This document shows, piece after piece, positions 34,484-43,728 of a stretch of 64,000 bases of DNA (positions within the stretch are counted from its first letter, which is position 1; every line of letters starts with the position of its first letter). The stretch is taken from the NCBI GenBank assembly GCA_963767715.1, contig CAVYFA010000001.1, forward strand, positions 744,001-808,000, given 5' to 3'. Source of the stretch: CAVSXS01 sp963767715. Lineage in GTDB: Bacteria > Chloroflexota > Ktedonobacteria > Ktedonobacterales > Ktedonobacteraceae. The position numbers and the translations under genes were made by a program. The notes beneath the pieces were generated by a model. The model was given only the letters and a program-made list of their open reading frames with translations, was not told the DNA's origin and ran no database searches.

Positions 34484-36355
34484 ATGTGCGGGATCATTGG
34501 CTACGTCGGGCCGCAGGGCACCGATGTCACTACCATATTGCTCGAAGGACTTCGCAAACTCGAATATCGCGGCTATGACTCCGCCGGTATAGCCGTACTC
34601 ACCTCGACCGGCCACCTTGATGTGCGCCGCCGCGCCGGGAAAATCGCCAACCTGGAAGCCACCGTCGAAGATGACGCGCGCCCTCATCCAGGCTCGCTCG
34701 GCATCGGCCACACGCGCTGGGCCACGCATGGCCGCCCCAACGACGAAAACGCGCATCCTCACCCCGACTGCACCGGCATGCTGACGGTGGTGCACAACGG
34801 CATCATCGAGAACTACGCCGAACTGCGCTCCGAACTTGAAAAGCAGGGGCATACCTTCCACAGCGAGACCGATACCGAGGTGTTGTCGCACCTGGTCGAA
34901 AGCTACTACTTCGGCGAGGCTCGGCACGGCCTCGAACAGGCCGTGCGGCTGGCCCTGCGCCGCGTGACCGGAGCGTATGCCATCGCCGTTGTCGCCTCGG
35001 AGCAGCCCAACCTGCTGGTTGGCGCGCGACTCGGCGGCGGCCCGCTCGTCGCCGGCATAGGCAACGGCGAGCAGTTCCTGGCCTCGGACATCCCGGCTAT
35101 CCTCAAGCACACGCGCCGCGTACTGATCGTGGACGACGGCGAGATCGTCACGCTGCGGCCCGGCGGTGTCGCCATTACAAAGCTGGATGGCACGCCGGTG
35201 CAGCGCCAACCGCTCACCATCGAGTGGGACGCCCAGTCTGCCGAGAAGGGCGGCTACCCCCATTTCGCGCTGAAAGAAATTCACGAACAGCCGGAGGCCT
35301 TGCGCAGCGCCCTGACAGGCCGCGTCCACGATGGGCAGTTGCACCTGGCCGAACTGGAAGCAATGCGCCAGGCCGGGCTGCTGGACGACATCCAGCGCGT
35401 GGTGATCGTAGCCTGCGGCACCTCGTTTCACGCCGGCCTTATCGCCAAATACGTGATCGAGCAGTGGGCGCGCATCCCGGTGGAGGTTGTGACCGCCGCC
35501 GAGTTCCGCTACGCCGACCCAATCGTCGGGCCGCAGACGCTCTGCGTTGCGGTCACGCAGTCGGGCGAGACGGCGGATACGCTGGTGGGCATTCGCCAGG
35601 CACGCGAGCACGGCGCGCCAGTCATCGCCATCACCAATGTGGTTGCCAGCGCCATCACACGCCTCGCCGACGCGGTGCTCTACCTGCAGGCCGGGCCGGA
35701 AATCTGCGTGGTAGCCACCAAAACCTTCGTCACATCGGTGACGCTGCTCTACCTGCTCGGCCTCTTCCTGGCCCAGCAGCGCCGGCGCCTGCATGCCGAC
35801 GAGATACGCGCCATCCTCGAAGGGCTGGCGCGCATCCCCGACCAGGTCCAGCACATCCTGGACGCCGCCAACGGCCCGGACGATCTGATCGCTCCGCTCG
35901 CGAAGCAGCTTTCGCAAACCAGCAGCATCATGTTCATCGGGCGCGGCGTGGGCTATCCCACCGCCCTGGAGGGCGCGCTCAAGCTCAAGGAAATCTCCTA
36001 CATCCACGCCGAGGGCCTGCCCGCCGGGGAACTCAAGCACGGCTCCATCGCCCTGCTCGATCCCGACACGCCACTCATCGCCATCGCCACCGCCTCGCAC
36101 GTCTATGAAAAGGTGGTGAGCAACATGCAGGAGGTGCGCGCCCGCGACGCCCGCGTAGTCGTCGTCGCCACCGAGGGTGACGAGAGCATCCGCCAGCACG
36201 CCGACGACGTACTCTACGTCCCAGCCACGCTGGAGCCGCTCAGCCCCCTACTGGCGATCATCCCCCTGCAATTGTTCGCCTACTACGCAGCCGTCGCGCG
36301 AGGATGCAACGTGGATCAGCCGAGGAACCTGGCGAAGTCGGTGACGGTGGAGTAG
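34484..36355 (+). CDS. glmS: glutamine--fructose-6-phosphate aminotransferase (isomerizing)
   Basis: The frame opens upstream, but the ATG giving MCGIIGYVG is correct because Cys2 must become the N-terminal nucleophile. The 623-residue enzyme has the glutaminase domain (RRGYDSAG-like EYRGYDSAGIA, GHTRWATHG, HNGIIENY) and two SIS sugar-isomerase domains (CGTSFHAG, TQSGETADT, GRGVGYPTALEGALKLKEISYIHAEG). It ends DQPRNLAKSVTVE. It makes glucosamine-6-phosphate for peptidoglycan and is preceded by a glmS ribozyme that senses this product. Confidence 0.97.
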   Translation: MCGIIGYVGPQGTDVTTILLEGLRKLEYRGYDSAGIAVLTSTGHLDVRRRAGKIANLEATVEDDARPHPGSLGIGHTRWATHGRPNDENAHPHPDCTGMLTVVHNGIIENYAELRSELEKQGHTFHSETDTEVLSHLVESYYFGEARHGLEQAVRLALRRVTGAYAIAVVASEQPNLLVGARLGGGPLVAGIGNGEQFLASDIPAILKHTRRVLIVDDGEIVTLRPGGVAITKLDGTPVQRQPLTIEWDAQSAEKGGYPHFALKEIHEQPEALRSALTGRVHDGQLHLAELEAMRQAGLLDDIQRVVIVACGTSFHAGLIAKYVIEQWARIPVEVVTAAEFRYADPIVGPQTLCVAVTQSGETADTLVGIRQAREHGAPVIAITNVVASAITRLADAVLYLQAGPEICVVATKTFVTSVTLLYLLGLFLAQQRRRLHADEIRAILEGLARIPDQVQHILDAANGPDDLIAPLAKQLSQTSSIMFIGRGVGYPTALEGALKLKEISYIHAEGLPAGELKHGSIALLDPDTPLIAIATASHVYEKVVSNMQEVRARDARVVVVATEGDESIRQHADDVLYVPATLEPLSPLLAIIPLQLFAYYAAVARGCNVDQPRNLAKSVTVE

Positions 36356-36481
36356 GGGACGATAGATGGGGGCGGGTGGTTGTGGAAGCTGAATAAAGTC
36401 GTTCACCGGTAAACAAATTCGTACCGTTGCTTGATGCTTTTTGTGTCCACATGCAATAATGTTGTGGGCCAGGACAACAAG

Positions 36482-36527
36482 GTCACGGACTGAAGTACCC
36501 TTGTCTAAAGACCCTCCAGTCCGTGAC
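36482..36527. repeat. 11-bp inverted repeat downstream of glmS
   Basis: GTCACGGACTG at 36482-36492 pairs perfectly with CAGTCCGTGAC at 36517-36527 across a 24-nt loop. It may stabilise or end the glmS transcript, but it has no T-run. The rest of the gap 36356-36624 holds no recognisable gene. Confidence 0.45.
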
Positions 36528-36624
36528 TGGCTTAAGTCGGCTTCCTTAGCAATGTCCGAATAACTATTAGAAGTGCAGGGATCTCAGTCGGATAGCTTCC
36601 TGTTTTCTTCAGAAGTGAGTATCG

Positions 36625-38262
36625 ATGCAGCGGCACCAGGGAGAGTCGATCCCTCAACATCACCTCCAGGCAGGGACGTCAAACTCAATGCTGGCACGGC
36701 CAGCGCTCGTTGGTCGTGGCGCTGAGCTAGACCGGCTGGCAGCAGGGCTTGAGCGCGTCGCGCGTGGACAGGGCTGTGTCATGTTCCTTGTCGGTGAAGC
36801 CGGTATTGGGAAGACTCGCCTGGCCCACGAAGCACTTATCCTGGCGCGTGAACGGGGCTTTCTTGTCCTGGAAGGCTCCGCCTATGCGCTGGAAAGCCGC
36901 CTGGCCTACGCTCCCATCCTCGCTGCCTTCGGGCCGCTCCTGCGCCGCCTCGACTCTCCACACCAGGCCCGGTTAGTGAGCGGCCTGCCAGATATGGGCC
37001 GGCTGTTCACTGACCTCCGGTTGCCTGCGCCTTTGCCTCTGGGCGATCCCGCGCTGGAGAAGACGCGCCTCTTTGAGGCCGTCGCTCGGTTGCTTGAGCG
37101 ACTTGCGCGGGAGTCCCCGGTACTCCTCTTCCTGGATGACCTTCACTGGGCCGACCCTGCCTCTATTGAACTCCTGCACTACCTCACTCGGGGCATAGCT
37201 GACCAGGCGGTGCTTGTGCTGGGGACGTATCGGCCTGAAGAGATCGACACGGCTCGTGGCTTGCGCCAGCTTCTGACGTCGCTGCGCCGGGCTGGCCTGG
37301 CTTCGGAGGAAACCCTCACACGCCTGGAGCCCGAGGCAGTCGCCGAACTGGCAGCCGGTCTGCTGGGCAGTAGTGCTCCAGGCGAACTGCTCGCGCTCCT
37401 GGCTGCCCGTGCTGGCGGTACACCGCTCTTCGTCGAAGCGCTCATTCGTACCCTCGTTGATGCTGATCAGCTCCATAAACACGGTGGGAGATGGACGCTG
37501 GGCACCAACCTGGTGCCCACCCTGCCCGCGGACATCCGAGATCTCATCCTGGGACGCCTGCAGCACTTGAATGAGACCGAGCGCCGCGTCCTCGGCCTGA
37601 TCGCAGTCAGCGGCGGAACCGTGCCGCACGTCGTCTTGCGTGAGGTAGGTGAGTGGTCCGAGGAGATCCTTCTGCAAGCCGTGCAACGCCTTTGTACGAC
37701 CGGGCTTGCGGTCGAGCATGTGGACAGTGCGGAGGTAACGTACATCCTCACACATCCGCTGATCCAGGAGGTCGCCTACGCTGAACTGCCCGAGATGGCG
37801 CGTCGGCGTGCCCATGCTGCCATAGCTTTCGCGCTCGAACGGGTGCGGCCTGATGACCTTGACCGGCTCGCTCGCCACTATCACGCCGCCGGATCGCTGG
37901 CGGATGCCAATCGCACTCTTGAGGTGCTGCTTGCAGCCGGAGAGCGGGCATATGGGCTATACGCCAACGACCAGGCGGCACGGCACTTCGGCGCTGCGCT
38001 GGCGCTCATGCGCGAGGGTCGTCGCACCGAGTTGTTGCCATCCGTGCTCGAACAGCTCGGCGAGGCGTGGGAGCGCGTGGGAGAGACCGCCGCAGCCATC
38101 TCAGTGTGGAGCGAGGCGCGGACCCTGCATGAGCGAACAAGCAACATTTCTTTGAGTGTGAGGCTGCACCGTCGCCTGGCACTGGCAGAGTGGGACCGCG
38201 GCCACTTTGACGTTGCTCAGGCGTCACCTGGAGGCCGGGCTCCAGACCCTGGCCGGGAGTGA
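36625..38262 (+). CDS. LuxR-type large ATPase regulator, N-terminal part (frameshifted gene)
   Basis: This frame encodes the ATPase half of a LAL/MalT-like transcription regulator: Walker A GEAGIGKT (about residues 57-64), Walker B VLLFLDDLHWADP, and the sensor and winged-helix regions with TLPADIRDLILGRLQHLNE. It is followed by the start of TPR-like repeats. At about 38224 one extra T shifts the frame: reading GCG then CAC CTG GAG joins the repeat DVAQAHLEAGLQ to the second half, which runs on to 39625. As written, the protein ends in 13 unrelated residues. The full gene would encode about 1000 residues. The start is uncertain (ATG 36625 or 36688), as ribosome sites are weak. Confidence 0.82.
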   Translation: MQRHQGESIPQHHLQAGTSNSMLARPALVGRGAELDRLAAGLERVARGQGCVMFLVGEAGIGKTRLAHEALILARERGFLVLEGSAYALESRLAYAPILAAFGPLLRRLDSPHQARLVSGLPDMGRLFTDLRLPAPLPLGDPALEKTRLFEAVARLLERLARESPVLLFLDDLHWADPASIELLHYLTRGIADQAVLVLGTYRPEEIDTARGLRQLLTSLRRAGLASEETLTRLEPEAVAELAAGLLGSSAPGELLALLAARAGGTPLFVEALIRTLVDADQLHKHGGRWTLGTNLVPTLPADIRDLILGRLQHLNETERRVLGLIAVSGGTVPHVVLREVGEWSEEILLQAVQRLCTTGLAVEHVDSAEVTYILTHPLIQEVAYAELPEMARRRAHAAIAFALERVRPDDLDRLARHYHAAGSLADANRTLEVLLAAGERAYGLYANDQAARHFGAALALMREGRRTELLPSVLEQLGEAWERVGETAAAISVWSEARTLHERTSNISLSVRLHRRLALAEWDRGHFDVAQASPGGRAPDPGRE

Positions 38263-39625
38263 GCCATCAGCCGAGCTGGCAGAGTTGCTCCATGTGCAGG
38301 TGATTCTGCTCGGGCGCCGTGGCGATTACGAGGGAGTGAGTACCACGGCACAGCATCTTGCCACCCTGGCCGAGCGACTGGGATCACGGCGGGTGCTGGC
38401 GGAAGCATATCTCGCTCAGATTCGAGTGTTCTCGGAGAACCTGAACGTTGTCGCCGCCCGCGAGCTAGCTCAGCGCGCTCTCGCCGAGGCCAAGTTAGCC
38501 AATGAACCTCTGCTCGTCCAGCGAGCACACGACATATTGGCCCTTTTTGCCTACTCCCTGGGCGAGCATTCTGTCGCCCGCCGCCATGCGATGTTCAGCG
38601 TGGCGGTGGCTCAACAACTTGGCGCACCAACACTCGAAGTGTACCCCCGCAACCGCCTGGTCTCAGTTGACCTGATGGCTGGGAAGTGGGACGAGGCACT
38701 ACGTGAGAGCGCCGAGCTAGTGACCCTGGCCCGCCGTCTCGGATTTGCTCGCGGCATCGCTGGCGCACTCGGCATGCGGGGGTTGGTCCACGTGTATCGC
38801 GGTGACCTTGATGAGGCATCTGCCTGTCTCGCCGAGGCACACGATATTTTTGGTGGTGGTACCACGTTTGATCGCAACATCTTCAGGCAGGTGGCTATCG
38901 CCGAAATGATGCTGGCCCTCGAGCGAGCAGATGTTGCTGTTGTCCTGGCCGACGTGAAAAGGCTGGACCAGATGCTGACGGCAACCGATTTTCCACTCCT
39001 GGTACAAGCGCTCCTCGCTGAGGCCCAGGTCATGATTGGCAAGCCCGAAAATGCGCTGACCATCGCACAGGATTTCATGGCGCACGCTCCCTCCGATAAT
39101 ATGTTTTCGACTGCTCTTGGGAGCCGCATCAAAGGTCTTGCCCAACATTCACTCGGTCAATCTGGCGAAGCCCTCGCATGCCTGGAGGAGGCATACCATG
39201 CGTTTGAGGCGGCAGCCATGCCGTTCGATGCTGCCCGCGCCCGCCTGGAATGGGCGACGCTCGTTGCCGCCAATGATACAGCGTTAGCCGTGGCTGCTTT
39301 GCAGGAAAGCCTGGATATCTTTGAGCGCCTTGGTGCGCAGCGTTATACCAGGCGAGCCCGGCGGCTCCTCTATAAGCTCGGGACCCGTCCACGGAGTACA
39401 CTCCGTGCACACAGGCACGCGACGCCGTTCAGTCCCCGCGAACTCGAAATCGTCCAGTTGGTCGCTGAGGATCTGACCAACGCCGAAATTGCCGAGCGGC
39501 TGATCATCAGCCCACGTACCGTCACGACTCACCTGGACCGCGTCTACACCCGGCTCGGCATCAATTCGCGCACCGCCCTGGTGCGCTACGCTATCGAGGC
39601 CGGGCTACTCCCATCAAAACACTAA
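38207..39625 (+). CDS. LuxR-type large ATPase regulator, C-terminal part (frameshifted gene)
   Basis: This frame continues the preceding ATPase half: TPR-like helical repeats (about residues 20-390) and a C-terminal LuxR helix-turn-helix (PFSPRELEIVQLVAEDLTNA, EIAERLIISPRTVTTHLDRV) that would bind DNA. On its own it lacks the ATPase, and its apparent ATG lies inside the repeats, so it is probably not a separate gene. If the extra T at 38224 is an assembly error, both parts form one intact regulator; if not, the DNA-binding part may be lost. Its targets may lie just downstream, where three TTACGTA(A/G)T palindromes occur. Confidence 0.82.
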   Translation: MTLLRRHLEAGLQTLAGSEPSAELAELLHVQVILLGRRGDYEGVSTTAQHLATLAERLGSRRVLAEAYLAQIRVFSENLNVVAARELAQRALAEAKLANEPLLVQRAHDILALFAYSLGEHSVARRHAMFSVAVAQQLGAPTLEVYPRNRLVSVDLMAGKWDEALRESAELVTLARRLGFARGIAGALGMRGLVHVYRGDLDEASACLAEAHDIFGGGTTFDRNIFRQVAIAEMMLALERADVAVVLADVKRLDQMLTATDFPLLVQALLAEAQVMIGKPENALTIAQDFMAHAPSDNMFSTALGSRIKGLAQHSLGQSGEALACLEEAYHAFEAAAMPFDAARARLEWATLVAANDTALAVAALQESLDIFERLGAQRYTRRARRLLYKLGTRPRSTLRAHRHATPFSPRELEIVQLVAEDLTNAEIAERLIISPRTVTTHLDRVYTRLGINSRTALVRYAIEAGLLPSKH

Positions 39626-39698
39626 TTACGTAATCCGGGCCTTTTTCCATCGTCTCGTCGAAGAGATTACGTAGTCCCAGGGGCTCACGTTACGTAAT
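39625..39698. promoter_or_regulatory. three TTACGTAA-type palindromic sites
   Basis: ATTACGTAAT (39625-39634), ATTACGTAGT (39666-39675) and GTTACGTAAT (39689-39698) lie between the regulator gene and the cupin gene. The first overlaps the regulator stop codon. Three near-identical palindromes in 74 nt suggest an operator, possibly for the adjacent LuxR-type regulator or another dimeric factor controlling the cupin gene. Confidence 0.5.
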
Positions 39699-39729
39699 GT
39701 ATCGGACACTCGTGAGCGGTATTACCCCT

Positions 39730-39735
39730 TATAAT
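39730..39735 (+). promoter_or_regulatory. candidate -10 element of the cupin gene
   Basis: TATAAT lies about 77 nt before the cupin ATG, just downstream of the palindromic sites. No clear -35 is found, which would fit a promoter that needs an activator bound at those sites. Confidence 0.45.
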
Positions 39736-39811
39736 CAGGACATGGTTGTTGATCCAGCGGCGTGATGCGTTGCGTGTTGGACCCTATTCACTCGACATCG
39801 GAGGCTATGCC

Positions 39812-40345
39812 ATGTCAGCACTCGTGCTTTTACCCGGAGAAGGCAAGGAGGTTCAGATCGGAGGAGGGTTCGGAGTGGTATTCAAGCTCTTCGGTACGGA
39901 CACTGGAGAGCAGTTTGCGGTCGTCGAACACCCTCTCGCGCCAGGAACGCTGGCTGCTCCCCCCCATGTTCATCACAAGGAGGACGAGGCTTCGTATGTG
40001 CTCGAAGGGGAAATCATGGCCCAGATCGGCGATCACGTGATCCAGGCATCCGTCGGGACGCTGATTTTTAAGCCAAAGGGGATTCCTCATACCTTCTGGA
40101 ACCAGAGTTCGGCTCCGGCTCGCATCCTGGAGATTATCTCACCGGCGGGCTTTGAGCAGTACTTTGAAGAACTGGCTGAACTGGTCGCGCCCGGTGGTCC
40201 GCCTGATATCCCCCGTCTGATGACCCTGGCGCAGAAATACGACCTGGAACTGGACATGAGTCAGGTGATGGAGCTATCACAGAAGTACCATGTCAGTCTC
40301 GGCGGGCCGGAGCAGCTCGGTGAGGAAGCCCAGAGAGTAAGTTGA
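39812..40345 (+). CDS. cupin-domain protein
   Basis: The ATG at 39812 follows GGAGG at 7 nt and gives 177 residues. The cupin barrel shows the metal-site motif HVHHKEDEASYVLEGE (first motif) and GIPHTFWN (second motif), with a Gly-rich strand region between. After residue 120 there is a helical tail with two similar segments (LMTLAQKYDLEL and VMELSQKYHVSL). Cupins of this class are metal-binding and may be oxygenases or sugar-binding proteins; no substrate is evident. It is the first gene after the LuxR-type regulator and a likely target. Confidence 0.82.
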   Translation: MSALVLLPGEGKEVQIGGGFGVVFKLFGTDTGEQFAVVEHPLAPGTLAAPPHVHHKEDEASYVLEGEIMAQIGDHVIQASVGTLIFKPKGIPHTFWNQSSAPARILEIISPAGFEQYFEELAELVAPGGPPDIPRLMTLAQKYDLELDMSQVMELSQKYHVSLGGPEQLGEEAQRVS

Positions 40346-40511
40346 TTGTCAAAGGGAAGCGGGCGGAAATTCCGTTGAGGAAATTTTCCACAAAGTGCAT
40401 TGCACGCGCCATATGGTCAGGTAAAGCCGTGAGTCACAAGCAGTTGGATGCGCCTGCTGATCCACTCATCTACAGAAACAATGTTCTGCATCGGTTCATA
40501 GGAGGAAACAC

Positions 40512-41108
40512 ATGTCTACACAGGCAAAGAGCATGTCTGAATCAGTCGTGGTGAATACGCCAGCGCGCACCGAATCGTCGATGTCTCACCGGATCCTGAT
40601 CGTTGTTGGATTAGCCGTTTGGGTTGTGCTGGGGCTTGGGGCAAACTTCCTTCCCGCAGGCCCGTCACAAAACATCCCCTACATGATTAGCAGCCTCGGA
40701 ATCATCATGGGGGGTCCGCTTCTCGCGGCTTGGTTCGGGCGCCGGGGACACACTATTGTAGCCATTGGTTTTGCTCTGCTTGCCCTGGCGGAGAGCATTA
40801 GTTTCCCAGGCCTCTTCCTTTTGGCCAGTGCGCCGAACTTTCCTGGGGCCTACACCTTTGCCGCCGGGGTCACACTCTACGCCGTAGCGCTCCCATTGGC
40901 GAGCTTCCCACCCGCGTTTCCGCTCTGGACCCGCATCGCCGGGACGCTGGCGGCAATCCCGTTTGCCACGCACGGGCTGTTGTGGCTGCTGGGCCGTTCG
41001 CCTGCTCCCTCGGGACCATTCGCCTCCATCGGTTATGCTGTGCTCGCCGTAGCGGTCGTGGGCTGGATGATCACGGTTCTGCGGGCCGCGCCATCGTCAC
41101 AACGCTAG
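40512..41108 (+). CDS. integral membrane protein of unknown function
   Basis: The 198-residue protein has a hydrophilic N-terminus (about 25 residues) and about six membrane helices, with no catalytic motif I recognise. The ribosome site AGGAGG is well placed before the ATG. It lies 166 nt after the cupin gene and could belong to the same regulon, as could the next two genes. Confidence 0.7.
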   Translation: MSTQAKSMSESVVVNTPARTESSMSHRILIVVGLAVWVVLGLGANFLPAGPSQNIPYMISSLGIIMGGPLLAAWFGRRGHTIVAIGFALLALAESISFPGLFLLASAPNFPGAYTFAAGVTLYAVALPLASFPPAFPLWTRIAGTLAAIPFATHGLLWLLGRSPAPSGPFASIGYAVLAVAVVGWMITVLRAAPSSQR

Positions 41109-41157
41109 CTGTTCTGAGGTCTTAGACATAAACCGAATTCAGAAAGGAAGGAAAACC

Positions 41158-41595
41158 ATGAACATGACTCTTCAGAACGCCATCAATCGCGGCTACAACC
41201 TGCTCGCCTGCACAGCCCTGGCTCTTGCCGGCCTGGCCTTCGGCACCGTCGTCTTCGAGGAGGCCGATCTGCTCGACAAGGTCGATGACATCGGCTTCCT
41301 GGTCATTGGTGCCGCAGCGGTCATCTGGTACCTGCTCGGCCACAACCGCTTCAAGCGGTCGCTGGTGCCGATCGTCCTCTCCGGCATTGCCATCATCGTC
41401 CAGGTCGTGGGATTAGTGTTGGAGAAGGACGACCCTGCGTCCTTCGGCGACAACATCGGCGGGATCTGGCTTTTCGTGCCACTCTTCGTCGTCCTGATCG
41501 TGCAGTTCTTCTTGAACCGGCGGCACCTGGCAGCGTCTGCGGAGGTGGCACCTGCCCCTGGGCCTTCAGCCATATCCGCCGAGAGCCACTACTAG
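41158..41595 (+). CDS. small four-helix membrane protein of unknown function
   Basis: The 145-residue protein has four hydrophobic segments (about 16-35, 45-62, 68-88, 100-118), with an acidic loop FEEADLLDKVDDIG between the first two and DDPASFGDN between the last two. The C-terminus is hydrophilic and Ala/Pro-rich. AGAAAGGAAGG precedes the start. No family is recognised. It lies 49 nt after the previous membrane gene, so co-transcription is likely. Confidence 0.65.
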   Translation: MNMTLQNAINRGYNLLACTALALAGLAFGTVVFEEADLLDKVDDIGFLVIGAAAVIWYLLGHNRFKRSLVPIVLSGIAIIVQVVGLVLEKDDPASFGDNIGGIWLFVPLFVVLIVQFFLNRRHLAASAEVAPAPGPSAISAESHY

Positions 41596-41774
41596 ACTGT
41601 GCTCTCCTCAGCCTGTTGAATAACTCTCGAACAGTGGGTGGAGAGGAAGCAGCTCTCGCAACGCAAGACCGGCATGTGTAACACTTTGACCACAGCAGTA
41701 GAGCAATATGGTATCGTGACAGGCGAGGGCTTCACCTCACGGAAGTTGCGTTGTCGTTTGAAAGGAGTACCCTG

Positions 41775-43148
41775 ATGAATGCTCCGCCTCCGTTGACGGA
41801 GACAGCCGTGAGCCCTGGTTCGCATGGCATAAAGGGTACGCGCTTGCATGGACGCTGGCTTGTTATTGCCAGAGTGGTGTGGGTGGCAGTGGTGGTCTTC
41901 ACCCTGAGCATCTTCATTGCGAGCCTTCCCGCGTATTTCGCGCAACTTCAGACCGTTTGTGCTGGCGTGACGTGCGTCTACGCGTATGGGCAGCTCACTC
42001 CTGGCACCTCCCAGGCCCTCCAGAACCTGGGCCTTTCCACTGGTGGGTACGCGGTATCCATCCTTGCCCTCGCCATTGCCTCGGCGTTGGTCTCCTTTGG
42101 GATCGCTTGCGTGCTCTTCTGGCGCAGGTCTGCTGATTGGATGGCCATGTTTGTCTCACTGTTCCTCGTGACCTTTGGCGTCAACTTCAGCGTCCAGGCT
42201 CAGGCAGTTCTGGAGACGAACGTGCAAACGGCCTGGTACTGGTCACACACCATTGTGGCGCTCCTTGGGTGGACCTTGTTCGACCTCCTGGTGTATCTCT
42301 TTCCCGATGGACGTTTCGTTCCCCGCTGGACGCGCCTGCTGGCTGTTTTCGCGGTCGCGAGCAACCTTTTTTTGAACGCCTACCCCGCGGCTTTCTTCAG
42401 CTTTCCTCCATGGGTGATCAGTGCCATCTTCTCAGTCCTTGGCGTTTCCGGTATTGCCGCGCAAATCTACCGCTACGTTCGCGTTTCCGGTCCGGTGCAG
42501 CGACAGCAAACCAAGTGGGTGATGTTTGGCTTAGCAGCGACCATGCTAGTGATTCTTGGCAGATATGTGCCGATGCTGATCTTCCCATCGCTCAATGCCT
42601 CAAGCTCTTTCTATTTCTTGATTTTTACGTACGTCTACCCGCCTGGCTTACTGCTCATCCCACTGACGCTTGGCTTCGCCATCCTACGCTACCGCCTATG
42701 GGATATCGACATTCTGATCAATCGTACGCTGGTCTATGGCACCCTGACGGCTCTCCTCGCCCTGCTCTACGTTGGCTTTGTCATCGCGCTGCAAGCGCTC
42801 TTCAAAGGGATCACTGGACAGGTAGGAGCATCTCCGTTGGTGATTGTCATCTCTACATTGGCCATTGCAGCCCTGTTCCAACCGCTACGGCATCGTATCC
42901 AAAAGATTATCGACCGCCGTTTCTACCGCCACAAGTACGATGCCGCCCGCACGCTGGCTGCTTTCAGTGCCACCCTGCGCAATGAAGTAGACTTGAGCCA
43001 GCTGAGCGAGCAGTTAGTGGCGGTTGTCGAGGAGACCATGCAGCCAGCTTCTGTCTCACTGTGGTTACGCACGCCCAGGCAGGAGAGAAGACCCGGCACC
43101 GATCATCTGTCTCAGTTGAACGGAGTCCCAGGAAAAGAAGAGACGTAA
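41775..43148 (+). CDS. sensor-like membrane protein lacking a kinase core
   Basis: The ATG at 41775 follows AAAGGAGT. The 457-residue protein has about ten membrane helices and then a cytoplasmic stretch (IQKIIDRRFYRHKYDAARTL, FSATLRNEVDLSQLSEQLVAVVEETMQPASVSLWLR). This juxtamembrane segment is typical of proteins that elsewhere lead into a GAF-like domain and histidine kinase. Here the protein stops about 25 residues later without HATPase or HisKA domains. It may be a naturally truncated sensor or a signal-input subunit. Function unknown. Confidence 0.7.
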   Translation: MNAPPPLTETAVSPGSHGIKGTRLHGRWLVIARVVWVAVVVFTLSIFIASLPAYFAQLQTVCAGVTCVYAYGQLTPGTSQALQNLGLSTGGYAVSILALAIASALVSFGIACVLFWRRSADWMAMFVSLFLVTFGVNFSVQAQAVLETNVQTAWYWSHTIVALLGWTLFDLLVYLFPDGRFVPRWTRLLAVFAVASNLFLNAYPAAFFSFPPWVISAIFSVLGVSGIAAQIYRYVRVSGPVQRQQTKWVMFGLAATMLVILGRYVPMLIFPSLNASSSFYFLIFTYVYPPGLLLIPLTLGFAILRYRLWDIDILINRTLVYGTLTALLALLYVGFVIALQALFKGITGQVGASPLVIVISTLAIAALFQPLRHRIQKIIDRRFYRHKYDAARTLAAFSATLRNEVDLSQLSEQLVAVVEETMQPASVSLWLRTPRQERRPGTDHLSQLNGVPGKEET

Positions 43149-43187
43149 ATAAACACAACTACTGAGAGAAAGGAAAGGAACATCACC

Positions 43188-43658
43188 ATGAATACTCCTC
43201 TTCGCTCCTTGATCGAGCGGAATTTTGCTGCGGTGGAGGCCAAAGACCTGGAGGCCGTTCTCCAGTGTTTCGCCCAGGATGCCGTCTTTATTGACCCGCA
43301 TTATCCCTCCCCAGTCATGATTGGCAAGGCAGCGATTACGGATGGGCTACGCTGGGCCTTTAAAGGGATGAAGCGGTTCGGTTTCACGATTGTCAGCTAC
43401 GGAGAATGGGCTGATGGGCAGCATGCTGCGGTCGAAATAGCAACACATCACGTCTTGCAAACAGGGATGCAGTTACAGTTTCCCCAGGCATTCTTTATCG
43501 ATGCTCACAACGGTCTGATCACGCGAATACAAGCGTATGAGCCCTATGGCCCTTCTGGTCTGGGTGGGCTGGTGTTGGGAGTAACACGCTTCCAGCGCCG
43601 ACTCCGTGGCCGGCGCAGTCTTCGCATCGATGCTATCCCGGCGACCGTCAAACGCTAA
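43188..43658 (+). CDS. NTF2-like (SnoaL-type) protein
   Basis: The 156-residue protein begins MNTPLRSLIERNFAAVEAKDLEAV and has the alpha-plus-beta pattern of the NTF2/SnoaL cone fold: LQCFAQDAVFIDPHYPSPVMIGK, then the strand region VEIATHHVLQTG and FIDAHNGLITRIQAYEPYG. Members are small-molecule isomerases, hydrolases or binding proteins; no specific active site is apparent. The ribosome site GAAAGGAA precedes the ATG. It follows the sensor-like gene by 39 nt, probably in one operon. Confidence 0.8.
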   Translation: MNTPLRSLIERNFAAVEAKDLEAVLQCFAQDAVFIDPHYPSPVMIGKAAITDGLRWAFKGMKRFGFTIVSYGEWADGQHAAVEIATHHVLQTGMQLQFPQAFFIDAHNGLITRIQAYEPYGPSGLGGLVLGVTRFQRRLRGRRSLRIDAIPATVKR

Positions 43659-43728
43659 TCATTTTGGACGCACATTGGTATGGTGCCTGTGGGTAACGCA
43701 GACGTTTTGAACGGAAGAGAGACGAATC

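Noticed and set aside
34370..36199. 609-codon open frame on the minus strand opposite glmS
   Set aside because: It lies antisense to an unmistakable glmS; its length follows from high-GC third positions and its product has no motif and no ribosome site.
36973..37884. 303-codon minus-strand frame opposite the LuxR-type regulator
   Set aside because: Antisense to clear Walker A/B ATPase sequence; unlikely to be expressed.
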